Position numbers and translations under genes: made by a program. A stretch of 64,000 nucleotides of DNA from an uncultured Paraprevotella sp. (GTDB lineage: Bacteria > Bacteroidota > Bacteroidia > Bacteroidales > Bacteroidaceae), in assembly GCA_944320765.1 (NCBI GenBank), contig CALUIS010000006.1:61118-125117 (forward strand), written 5' to 3'. This document shows, one piece after another, positions 17,142 to 25,200 of the stretch (position 1 is its first letter; each line of letters opens with the position of its first letter). The notes below the pieces were generated by a model. That model had not been told where the DNA came from, searched no databases, and saw nothing but the letters and a program-made list of their open reading frames with translations.

Positions 17142-18131
17142 ATGGAAATGAATATGAAGAATATTGTTGCGGCAGGTCTGGTGTTGTTGCTGTCCGCCTC
17201 TTGCGGGAGTGACAAGACAGACCGGAAATGGGAGGAGAAAGAGAACACCTTCGCCTTTAAGACCGTGGTGAAGGGGGAGACCACCCCCGTGGAACTGGAG
17301 GCGTTGATGGACATCGAGGATTGGCGGCTGGTAGATTCGGTCATCGTTTGCAAGAACAACGGAGGTATACCATATTATTATGTATTGGACAGCGAGGACT
17401 TTTCCGTGTGCGGGAAGTTCGGCCTTAAGGGTAACGGGGAGAACGAGTGGCTGTACCCGCATTTCCTTGGTAAAACCGGGGAGGAATATTGCGTGCTGGA
17501 CAATGGGCGGATGGGCTTGTACCAAGTGACCCGTGGCGACAGTTCGTATGTCATTCGCAGGATGAGGGATGTCAAGCCGGTCTTGCCGTTCAATGCCGTA
17601 AAGTCCGTTTCCTACCCGATGTTTGCCTATGTCACTTATTCCCCCAATGAGATTGCATGGCGTGTGGGGAACGCGGAGACCATGGCTGTGTCGGATTCGG
17701 TCGCGTTTACGGACGAGGAAGGAAAGGGCGAGGCCATCCGTTACGATTTTTCCTATGACGTGTCGGCGGGACATGCGGTGTTGGCCGGGCTGCATCAGGA
17801 CTGGTTCCTTATCCTGGGCTTGTCCGGCGAAGGCCGGATTTCGCCCCGTTGGATGGTGAAAGGACAGGAAGGGGAACAGCCGGAAGGTACGGTTTATTAT
17901 ACGGATGTGGCTTGCGGGAAGGACGTTTACCTGCTCTCGCAAAGGAACGTGGACCCGTCCGATGCTTCCGGGACGTCCTCTGTGGAGGTGTATGATTATG
18001 AAGGCCGTCCTTTGCGCCGGTTGGATTTGGACATCATCGCGAGCAAGATGATAGTCGACGAGGCTCGCGGGCGGTTGGTGTTCTGTTCTCCGATGGACAA
18101 CGCGCTTCATGTGTTGGAGGCGGAACTTTAG
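17142..18131 (+). CDS. TolB-like six-bladed beta-propeller lipoprotein
   Basis: A 329-aa lipoprotein (an alternative start is ATG 17154) with lipobox LLLSASCGSDK. The body has the repeated beta-strand pattern of Bacteroidetes TolB-like/BF3164-type lipoproteins: WRLVDSVIVCKNN, YYYVLDSEDFSVCGKFG, GENEWLYPHFLGK, VLDNGRMGLYQV, and near the end VYDYEGRPLRRLDLD and MDNALHVLEAEL. Such proteins pair with NVEALA peptides and are thought to be surface or periplasmic binding scaffolds; the ligand is unknown. It forms a two-gene operon with the peptide gene and is followed by a perfect-stem terminator. Confidence 0.78.
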   Translation: MEMNMKNIVAAGLVLLLSASCGSDKTDRKWEEKENTFAFKTVVKGETTPVELEALMDIEDWRLVDSVIVCKNNGGIPYYYVLDSEDFSVCGKFGLKGNGENEWLYPHFLGKTGEEYCVLDNGRMGLYQVTRGDSSYVIRRMRDVKPVLPFNAVKSVSYPMFAYVTYSPNEIAWRVGNAETMAVSDSVAFTDEEGKGEAIRYDFSYDVSAGHAVLAGLHQDWFLILGLSGEGRISPRWMVKGQEGEQPEGTVYYTDVACGKDVYLLSQRNVDPSDASGTSSVEVYDYEGRPLRRLDLDIIASKMIVDEARGRLVFCSPMDNALHVLEAEL

Positions 18132-18162
18132 GCAGGCGTATGCGTGCCGTACGTCGGCATTT

Positions 18163-18204
18163 TTCTTTGCGGCAAGCATCGTCCGCCTGCCGCAAAGAAT
18201 TTGT
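18163..18204 (+). terminator. Terminator after the propeller lipoprotein
   Basis: TTCTTTGCGGCA at 18163-18174 pairs perfectly with TGCCGCAAAGAA at 18188-18199. The TTGCCGCAAAGA-like arm recurs at 31078 and 31100. Confidence 0.8.
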
Positions 18205-18241
18205 GCGGAGAAAGCTAAGAAAAAAAAGGAGGAAGGGTGAA

Positions 18242-18352
18242 ATGGGAAGCTTGATTATTTTAGGAATGGTGGGAATACCATGTGCATTGACACTTATATG
18301 GTTTCTGACTCCGTCTGGTAAGCGGTGGTTGAAAGAAAATCATATGATTTGA
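18242..18352 (+). CDS. 36-aa membrane microprotein with a TPSGKRWLK tail
   Basis: ATG 18242, preceded by a purine-rich AGGAAGGGTGA. A single hydrophobic helix (LIILGMVGIPCALTLIWF) is followed by the basic, amphipathic tail LTPSGKRWLKENHMI. The microprotein on the opposite strand at 18879-18983 ends with LIWFKTPNGKRWLKDL, so the pair defines a family with core LIWF-x-TP-x-GKRWLK. Conservation of two independent copies is the reason for calling it a gene. It could be a regulatory small membrane protein or a type I toxin-like peptide; sequence does not decide. Confidence 0.65.
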   Translation: MGSLIILGMVGIPCALTLIWFLTPSGKRWLKENHMI

Positions 18353-18381
18353 GTTTTGAGTAAAAAGTTGGCGGTGTCTTT

Positions 18382-18389
18382 TAAGTTTG
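18382..18389 (+). promoter_or_regulatory. -7 element in front of the collapsed lipoprotein gene
   Basis: TAAGTTTG fits TAnnTTTG and lies 16 bases before the ATG at 18406, so the remnant may still be transcribed. Confidence 0.4.
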
Positions 18390-18405
18390 CAAAAAGAGAA
18401 TTGTT

Positions 18406-18659
18406 ATGAGGAGAGGATTCAAGATACTGTCAAGTGTGTGCGTGACCTTGATGGTGACTGTCGCATGTTTTGGGAAGAAGGAGAATGGCAAGGTTTCATC
18501 CATTGAAAGCAACAGCGAGATTGAGGTGATAGACCTTGACTAATCTCTTCGGGGCGGCTGAATCCGGATATTGACGATTACGAGAAACTGATGGGAATCA
18601 CGGAGGACGCGAATCCTGTATTGTTTTATCATCCGTATAACCGTATAAAAAGTGAATGA
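18406..18659 (+). pseudogene. Collapsed six-bladed propeller lipoprotein gene (internal deletion)
   Basis: The 5' part encodes 45 aa with a lipobox-like VTVACFGKKENG and ends ...SEIEVIDLD at a TAA (18541-18543); this is how six-bladed propeller lipoproteins of this group start. After 11 bases another frame reads RLNPDIDDYEKLMGITEDAN and then a hydrophobic PVLFYHPYNR tail to TGA 18657-18659. That resembles the C-terminal end of the same family (ITEDxNPVLxF). The roughly 300 central residues are missing. An intact short lipoprotein of 45 aa is the alternative, but the tail match argues for deletion. Confidence 0.6.
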
Positions 18660-18878
18660 TTGACCTTGGATTCGCGTAAGGCCGGGGGATAGGGTCCGGC
18701 TGATACTTCCGGGGAAGACATGAAGGAGCGGTCGTCAAATCGTACCAGTTCCTTCTTTTCTATGTCGGAGAAACGGCGGCTTGACAGCGTTGGTGGTAAC
18801 ATAAAGTCCTTGTCGGGAGTATTTGTTTGATTGCTGCGTTTATAGATTTGCGAGCCATCTTTTCTACTAATTGAATAT

Positions 18879-18983
18879 TTACAAATCCTTTAGCCATCTT
18901 TTCCCGTTCGGTGTCTTGAACCAGATCAATATGCCGATGCAGATTACGAGGCAAATAGAAAATAGCATGATTAAAAAGTCCAT
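18879..18983 (-). CDS. 34-aa membrane microprotein with a TPNGKRWLK tail
   Basis: ATG at 18983, stop at 18879-18881. It has one hydrophobic helix (MLFSICLVICIGILIWF) and the tail KTPNGKRWLKDL. Its closest relative in the window is the plus-strand microprotein at 18242-18352 (shared LIWF, TP, GKRWLK). It starts 4 bases after the stop of the DUF6722-like gene (18988), so the two are clearly one operon. The topology would be an external or cytoplasmic N-terminus with a short basic C-terminus at the membrane surface. Too short for routine gene callers, so it is probably unannotated in relatives. Confidence 0.68.
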   Translation of the reverse strand: MDFLIMLFSICLVICIGILIWFKTPNGKRWLKDL

Positions 18984-18987
18984 ATCT

Positions 18988-19233
18988 TTACTTTTTTAAG
19001 ATTTTATACCCTACCGTTGCGAATCCAAAAGTCAACGCCACTCCTACTATAGCCAATATGCCTTGCTGCATTTGAGCCTCATTTACTATAAGTGAAACTC
19101 CGCCAACCAAAGCCATTGCCGTAAATACGAGTTTTGCCAAGTCAAAGAAAAATTTTCCAAGAGTTTCACGGCTTAATTTTTCTTTCTCCTTTGCTTCTTT
19201 ACGCTCCTCTTGTTGTTTTACAAAGTTGCTCAT
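18988..19233 (-). CDS. Small membrane protein, DUF6722-like
   Basis: About 81 aa from ATG 19233 (MSNFVKQQEERKEAKEKEKLS...). The longer frame to 19305 lies upstream of the promoter. It has a charged, probably coiled N-terminus (residues 5-22), then two hydrophobic helices (FDLAKLVFTAMALVGGVSLIV and GILAIVGVALTFGFATVGY), ending in KILKK. The architecture matches small Bacteroides proteins grouped as DUF6722; that name is from memory of the pattern, not from a search. The -7 element at 19250-19257 would leave a leader of about 10 bases. The microprotein follows at 4 bases. Confidence 0.7.
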   Translation of the reverse strand: MSNFVKQQEERKEAKEKEKLSRETLGKFFFDLAKLVFTAMALVGGVSLIVNEAQMQQGILAIVGVALTFGFATVGYKILKK

Positions 19234-19249
19234 ACTGAATACTATATTG

Positions 19250-19257
19250 CAAAGATA
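19250..19257 (-). promoter_or_regulatory. -7 element for the small membrane protein operon
   Basis: On the minus strand this reads TATCTTTG, 16 bases before the ATG at 19233. Confidence 0.6.
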
Positions 19258-19538
19258 GCAAATTTGCCAATATAAAACATTATTGTGGCAATAAAATTTT
19301 ATCATTCAAATATATCGGGTGTCATGAACCTTCATTCCGTTATAGAACCCACAAAGAAACATGGAAACGCTCCTTAAACGCCATACTCGCTTCCTTTTGA
19401 GGGAGAGAGCGGCTATATGTCTGCTGAATAGTTGCGCGGCCATCCCATATTGTTAAAGAAGTGAAAAATATCGGGAGTTTTTGTGCATTTCGGGGCGTTC
19501 GTTCGTAATATATCATACAAACCACAAAATATGCAAAT

Positions 19539-21536
19539 ATGAAGTATGGCGGAATGAGAAGAAGAAATGTTTATGTCTGGGGCCTGCTGGCCGTGGGAGG
19601 CCTGGCCGTGGGAGCGGGACTTTCGATGCTGTCGGGGCGAGGCCCTTACGACGCGGAGGAGGTGCGCGGGACCCTGTTCGAGGCCAATCCCGGGCTGAAG
19701 AAGGTACTGGACTTCTACGAGGGCGACAGCCTGAAACACGCGGCGGCCCTCTATCTGATAGACAATCTGGGTTACCACGAGGGGGTGGACAGCGCCGACC
19801 TGCGGGGGCTTTACCGGGCATACGAGCTTTTCGCCACGGGACGCTACAGCTACGAGCAGGCCATGGATTCCGCCGCGAGGGCCTACGGCACGGCCGGCGC
19901 GCGCGACGTGCGGATGAAGAAGGATGTGTACATCGACCCCGGCTACCTGGTGCGCAACATCGAGTGGGCCTTCAAGGTGTGGCGCGAGCAGCCGTGGGGG
20001 AAGAACGTGCCGTTCGGCCAGTTCTGCGAATACGTCCTGCCCTACCGCGTGGGCAACGAGCGGCTGGAGCCGTGGCGCGAGAAGCTCTATTACGAGTTCA
20101 TGCCCGCCATCGAGCGTCACCGGGGCGACCCGCGCCTGGAGGACCCGCTGTTTGCCGCCCGCGTCCTGCTCGACAGCCTGTTCAAGTCGCCCTACCGCTT
20201 CACGGGCCAGATGGGCTCGTCGGTGCGCATCGGCCCGCGCATCGCCGAATGGAAGGCCGGCAGCTGCCTCGACCTGTGCGACATGGCGGTTTACATCTTC
20301 CGCGCCCTGGGCATCCCCTGCTCCATCGAGGAGCTTCCGCTGCGGGGCGACAACAACGTGCCGCACTACTGGAACGCGGTGGTGGACACGGCGGGGCAGA
20401 CCTGGTGGTTCTCGATGTTCTACTGGAAGCAGCGGCTGGTGCCGGCGGCGGAATACGGCGACGTGTACGGCAAGGTGTTCCGCCAGCGTTTCAGCCTGAA
20501 CCATGAGCTGGCCGGGGGATTGGCGGAAAAGCCGTCGCGCCTTCACCCCGTGTTCCGCTACCCCTGTTTCGACGATGTCACGCGCGCTTACGCCGGGGAG
20601 AAGTCCTTCACGCTGTCCGTACCCGGCCATCGTCTGGTGCGCCCGGTGGAGGCGGGCAGCCCGCTTTACCTTTGCATGTCCACCCGGCTGGACTGGAAGC
20701 CCGTGGCCTGCATCCCTTACGACGGGCGTGAGGCCCGTTTCCCCGACTGCCATGGCGGCACGGTGTATTGCCTGGCCACGTATGACGCGGGGCATCGTCG
20801 CCTGCAGGCCGTGTCCCACCCCTTCAGCGTGGACCGTGAGACGGGCGCGATGGCGTTCCGCACGGCCACGGGCCGGCGGGGCGACGTGGTGCTACTGAGC
20901 AAGTTCGGGATGATCGGCGAGTTCTTCCTGGGCCGGATGGTGGGCGGCGTGTTCGAGGGCAGCCAGACGCCGGACTTCCGTCGGCGCGACACGCTGCACC
21001 TGATCCGCGAAGCCCCCTCGCGGCTTGTCACGCAGGTGCGCACCGACACGGCGCGGCGGTACCGCTACGTGCGCTATTTCGGCCCCTACAAGGGGTATTG
21101 CAACATTTCCGAGGTGGCCTTCTACGGTTCTCCGTCCGACTCCCTGCCGCTGCAAGGCACGGTCATCGGGCCGGAACGCGGGGCGCACGGCGACCATTCC
21201 TACTTCATGGCGATGGACGGGCAGACCGACACCTCCTACGACCATCCCACGCTCTACGACGGCTGGGTGGGCCTGGATCTGGGCGCGAGGAAGGCGGTGG
21301 GCAGGATCGCCTATTCTCCGCGCCACCGCGACAACTTCGTGCGCTCGGGTGACACCTATGAGCTGTTCGTGTGCGAGGGCGGGGAGTGGAAGTCCGCCGG
21401 GACGCAGGTGGCGCAGTCCGACTCCCTGCTCTACCACGACATCCCTCTGGACGCGTTCCTGCTTCTGAAGAACCATTCGCGCGGGGTGGACGAGCGCATC
21501 TTCGAGTACAAGGACGGACGTCAGAAATTCTGGTAA
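19539..21536 (+). CDS. Transglutaminase-like protein with F5/8-type C-terminal domain, GC-rich
   Basis: A 665-aa protein. An N-terminal hydrophobic anchor (VYVWGLLAVGGLAVGAGLSML) is followed by an alpha-helical region. The transglutaminase-like core has C243 in the AGSCLDLCDM segment and H276 in VPHYWNAVVD. The usual third Asp after the following Trp is not obvious (TWWFSMFYW), so activity is uncertain. About residues 510-640 form a galactose-binding/F5-8-type jellyroll (YRYVRYFGPYKGYCNISEVAFYG, DGWVGLDLGARKAVGRIAYSPRH). Family members act on peptides or sugars at the cell surface. The gene is clearly richer in GC (third positions nearly all G or C) than its flanks. The ATG at 19554 is an alternative start. 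The 233-bp gap upstream (19306-19538) holds no gene I can support. Confidence 0.75.
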   Translation: MKYGGMRRRNVYVWGLLAVGGLAVGAGLSMLSGRGPYDAEEVRGTLFEANPGLKKVLDFYEGDSLKHAAALYLIDNLGYHEGVDSADLRGLYRAYELFATGRYSYEQAMDSAARAYGTAGARDVRMKKDVYIDPGYLVRNIEWAFKVWREQPWGKNVPFGQFCEYVLPYRVGNERLEPWREKLYYEFMPAIERHRGDPRLEDPLFAARVLLDSLFKSPYRFTGQMGSSVRIGPRIAEWKAGSCLDLCDMAVYIFRALGIPCSIEELPLRGDNNVPHYWNAVVDTAGQTWWFSMFYWKQRLVPAAEYGDVYGKVFRQRFSLNHELAGGLAEKPSRLHPVFRYPCFDDVTRAYAGEKSFTLSVPGHRLVRPVEAGSPLYLCMSTRLDWKPVACIPYDGREARFPDCHGGTVYCLATYDAGHRRLQAVSHPFSVDRETGAMAFRTATGRRGDVVLLSKFGMIGEFFLGRMVGGVFEGSQTPDFRRRDTLHLIREAPSRLVTQVRTDTARRYRYVRYFGPYKGYCNISEVAFYGSPSDSLPLQGTVIGPERGAHGDHSYFMAMDGQTDTSYDHPTLYDGWVGLDLGARKAVGRIAYSPRHRDNFVRSGDTYELFVCEGGEWKSAGTQVAQSDSLLYHDIPLDAFLLLKNHSRGVDERIFEYKDGRQKFW

Positions 21537-21555
21537 TCCAATCAAGTTTTGCAAA

Positions 21556-21744
21556 ATGGTGAAGGATATGATACGAATCGACAAGACGGCATGGCGGGCT
21601 TTGTGGCCGTCCGCGATATGGATAGGGCTATGGATGTTGGAACTGGCGGGAGCGGCGTATCTGGTGGAGGAATGGAAAGACCATCAGATGGCGGTGGAGC
21701 TGGGGCTCACTGGTATCAGGACGAGGGGACGCAGTATTGGCTGA
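21556..21744 (+). CDS. Short membrane ORF, probable 5' fragment of a lost gene
   Basis: A 62-aa frame 19 bases after the transglutaminase-like gene: a polar N-terminus (MIRIDKTAWRALWPS), one TM helix (AIWIGLWMLELAGAAYLV), then the charged EEWKDHQMAVELGL. From about residue 50 it runs into the RND remnant in another frame, so its natural C-terminus is gone. It looks like the first part of a membrane protein once co-transcribed with the upstream gene. I do not recognise the family. Confidence 0.35.
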   Translation: MVKDMIRIDKTAWRALWPSAIWIGLWMLELAGAAYLVEEWKDHQMAVELGLTGIRTRGRSIG

Positions 21745-22207
21745 TTTTGCTCATCGTGGTCATCATTTACTTTCTGTGTGCCATCCTTTTCGAGTCGCTG
21801 CGCCAGCCGCTGGTGATTATCACGCTGATTCCCGTGTCGTTTATCGGCACGTTCCTCACGTTCTATTTCTCCGGGGTGGAGTTCGGTACGGGCGGTTTCG
21901 CCTCGTTGGTGCTGTTGAGCGGCATCGTGGTGAACGCCGGCATCTACATCGTCAACGAGTACAACAACCAGCGGGCGGCACGCCGGGGGAAGCCCTTCCG
22001 GTCCGACCGCCTTTACGTCAGGGCGTACAACCACAAAATCATTCCCGTGTTCCTCACCACGCTGTCCACCGTGTTGGGGCTGGTGCCGTTCCTCATTGAC
22101 GGCCCTGAAGAGGAAGCCTTCTGGTTCTCTTTCGCCATCGGCACATCCGGCGGGCTGCTGTTCTCCATCCTGGCCCTGGTGTTCGTCATGCCCATCTTCA
22201 TGCCTTT
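21700..22207 (+). pseudogene. RND efflux transporter remnant (C-terminal transmembrane part only)
   Basis: About 165 codons of an RND inner-membrane pump (AcrB/CusA type): YWLILLIVVIIYFLCAILF, ESLRQPLVIITLIPVSFIG, LLSGIVVNAGIYIVNEYNN, IIPVFLTTLSTVLGLVP and the last TM helix ending MPIFMPL. These are the final four to five TM helices. A complete pump has over 1000 residues. The 5' end is fused to an unrelated short ORF near 21700, and the 3' end is cut at the stop of the convergent hybrid sensor gene (22198). No start, no porter domain; non-functional. Confidence 0.85.
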
Positions 22208-25200
22208 GTGTCCGGCTTCCGCTTCCGGGCGGCATACTGTGAGGGTGTCACGCCGAACATCTCCTTGAAGTAGGAGGAGAAGTAGCGCGGGGTGTTGAAG
22301 CCCACCATCCAGGAGATTTCCTGCACGGTGTATTGCCCTTTTTCCAGCAGCACGGCGGCACGTTTCAGGCGGACGGTGCGCATGAACTCCGTGGGAGTCT
22401 GCCCGGCGATGGCCTGCATCTTGCGGTAGAGCGAAGTGCGCTCGATGCCCATGTCGGCACTCAGGGCCTCCACGTTGTACTCTGTGTTGTCCATGTTCTT
22501 TTCGATGCATTCCAACGCTTTCCGGATGAGCTTTTCGTCCAGGCTGGTGATGGTGATTTCCTTCGGGTCGATGCGCGTCTCTTCCTTGAAGGAGGCGATG
22601 CGTCGTTCGCGCTGCTCCAAGAGCTGGTGGATGCGGCTGTTCAGCACATCGATGTCGAACGGCTTGGCGATAAACGAGTCGGCCCCGGCCTCGTAGGCTC
22701 CGCTCCGGCTTTCGGAGGAGTTCTTGGCCGTGAGCAGGATGAAGGGGATGTGGCTGCATTTCATGTCGGTCTTGATGTGCCGGCAGAACTCATAACCGTC
22801 CATGCGGGGCATCATGACATCGCTGATGATCAGGTCCGGGTTGTAGTTGCGGGCCATGTCGAGTCCTTCCTGTCCGTCGGCGGCCGTGAGGACGTGGTAG
22901 TCGTGTCCCAGCAGGTCTTTCATAAAGGTGCGGAACTGTTCGTTGTCTTCCGCCACGAGCAGGGTGACATCCTTTTCTCCCGTCTTTCCGTGTGCGTATT
23001 CTTTTGCTTCCGAAGGAGGTTGGGACACGGTGGCAGCTGTGGCCTGCTGTTCCGGCCAGGGAAGTGTGATGGTGAAAGTGGTGCCTTTGCCCACCTTGCT
23101 TTCCACCCGGATATCCCCTTTGTGGAGGTCGACATATCCCTTGACCAGGTGCAGGCCGATGCCGCTTCCGGTGTTCATGCCGGAGGATTGCGGGCTGTCG
23201 CTTTGGTAGAAGCGGGTGAAGATGTTCTCCAGGTCCTCGGGCTTGATGCCCGTCCCGGTGTCGCTCACGGTGATGCGGATGCCGGCGGGCGTTTCCGTTT
23301 CCGTGGCGGTTTCCTGCCAGCCGGCCCAGACGGTGATAATGCCGCCTTCGGGGGTGAACTTCAGAGCGTTGGACAACAGGTTGTTCATCACGCGGGTCAT
23401 CTTCTGCGCGTCCAGCCGGAAGATGTCCTCGTTCGTGAACTGGCATTCGCAGACGAGTTCTACGTGGCGTTCGCGGGCAAGGTCCTCGAAGGGGCGCACG
23501 CCTCCTTCTATGAACTCCTTGATGTTCACGGAGGAGGGTTTCAGCTGTTCGCCTTTCTGTTCCAGCCGGCGGAAGTCCAACAGTTGGTTGACCAGCCGCA
23601 ACAAGTCCTTGGCATTGCCCAATATCTTCTCCAGCTGCCCTTTCAGCCCTTGGTCGCCGGTATTGCGGATGAGCAGTTCGAGCGGCGTGATGATGAGGGC
23701 GAGCGGTGTGCGGAACTCATGGCTGATGTTGGTGAAGAAGCGGAACTTGAGTTCGTCCAGATGTTGTTCCTTCTGCCGCTTCATGGCTTCCTGCTCGGCC
23801 ACCATGCGCGAACGCTTGTCGGCGATGTAGAGTTCTATGACGTAGTAGAGAATCCCGATGGCGATGAGGACGTAGACGCAATAGGCCCACCAGGTTTTCC
23901 ATAAAGGCGGTGACACGGCGATTTCCCATTCCCCGGCGTCGCCCCACGGGCCGTATCCCATGGCGGCCTGTACCTGCAGGGTGTAGGTCCCGGGCGTGAG
24001 GGAGGTGTAGGTGGCGGTGCAGATGCCCGAGGGATCCGCGGTGTGGTTCCATCCTTTGTCCACTCCGTCCAGCCGGTAGCAGTAGCGGGTATGCTGGGGG
24101 GTGTCATAGTCCAAGGCGGAGAATTTCATCTCTATGAAATTCTCGTTGTATTTCAAGTGGAACTTTCCCGTGTGCGACATGCCGTCGGGCAGGAGCTGGC
24201 GTCCGTGGAACAGGCCTTCGTTATTGAGGGACTGGTTCATGACGCGCAGGCCCACAAGCGTGGGGCGTAGTTGTCTGTCACTGTAGTCCGTGGCACCCGG
24301 GGGGATGTCGGTGATGCCGTTGATGCCCCCGACGTAAACGTGCCCGTCGGGCATGGCGGCGATGGACTGTTCCATCATCTCGCCGGGCTGCACTCCGTCC
24401 GACCCGTCGAGGCGGGCGACAGAGAATGTTCCGCCGTCCTTGCCGGGAAGAAGGTGGGCGATGCCGGAAGAGGTGGATATCCACAGCGAGCCGTCATTGC
24501 CCGGTGTGATGCCTTGGATGCAGTTGTTGGGCAGTCCGTCGTGCATGTCCATTCTTCGGACCGTCCCGTCTTTCAGGTCGCGGAGGAGGAGGCCGTTTTG
24601 CGTGCCCAGGTAGATGACGCTGTCTTGCGCGAGGACGCAGTTGTATTTGATGCTGTATTGTTCCCATGCCTGTATCCATTTGGCCGGTTCCAGCCGGTCC
24701 GTCGCCCCGTCGTATTCGAACAGGCCGCTTTGCCCGCCGATGAGGAGCTTTCCGGGAGCGGTTTCCGTGGCGAAACTCATGACACGGGCGCGTTGCAGTC
24801 CGGGTGTTTCTTTTCCCAGTCTGGCGTAAGTCCGGGCTTGCGGGTCGTACAGGTACAGGTCTTTCAGTCCGGAACAGACCAGCAGCCTCCCGTCCTTGAG
24901 GGGCAGGCTGAAGCGGATGATGCCGGGCGGGTTGCCTTGTGGCAGATGCTGGTCGTGGCGCGTGCATTCCCCGTCTTTCAGGAGGTACAGCCCTTTCCGC
25001 GTGCTGAGCCACAGGTGGCCTTTCGCGTCTCTTTGGATGTTGTGGCAATAGACGTCGCCGGGGGGCTGGAGGAACGGGGCGTAGGTTTTTTCCCGGGTGT
25101 CGAACAGGAAGAGGCCGTGCAGGGTGCCGGCAATCAGATGGTGGTCGTCATAAGGGGCCAGGCTTCGGATCATCTTTCCTTCATCCCGGTCGGCGGCATC

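Noticed and set aside
18660..18878. Possible further lipoprotein remnant
   Set aside because: Short frames on both strands but no propeller motif or start; left as unassigned sequence.
19340..19525. 61-aa minus-strand frame ending in ERFHVSLWVL
   Set aside because: No ribosome-binding or promoter signal and no recognisable domain; the stretch is AT-rich intergenic sequence. A plus-strand 32-aa frame in the same place is equally unsupported.
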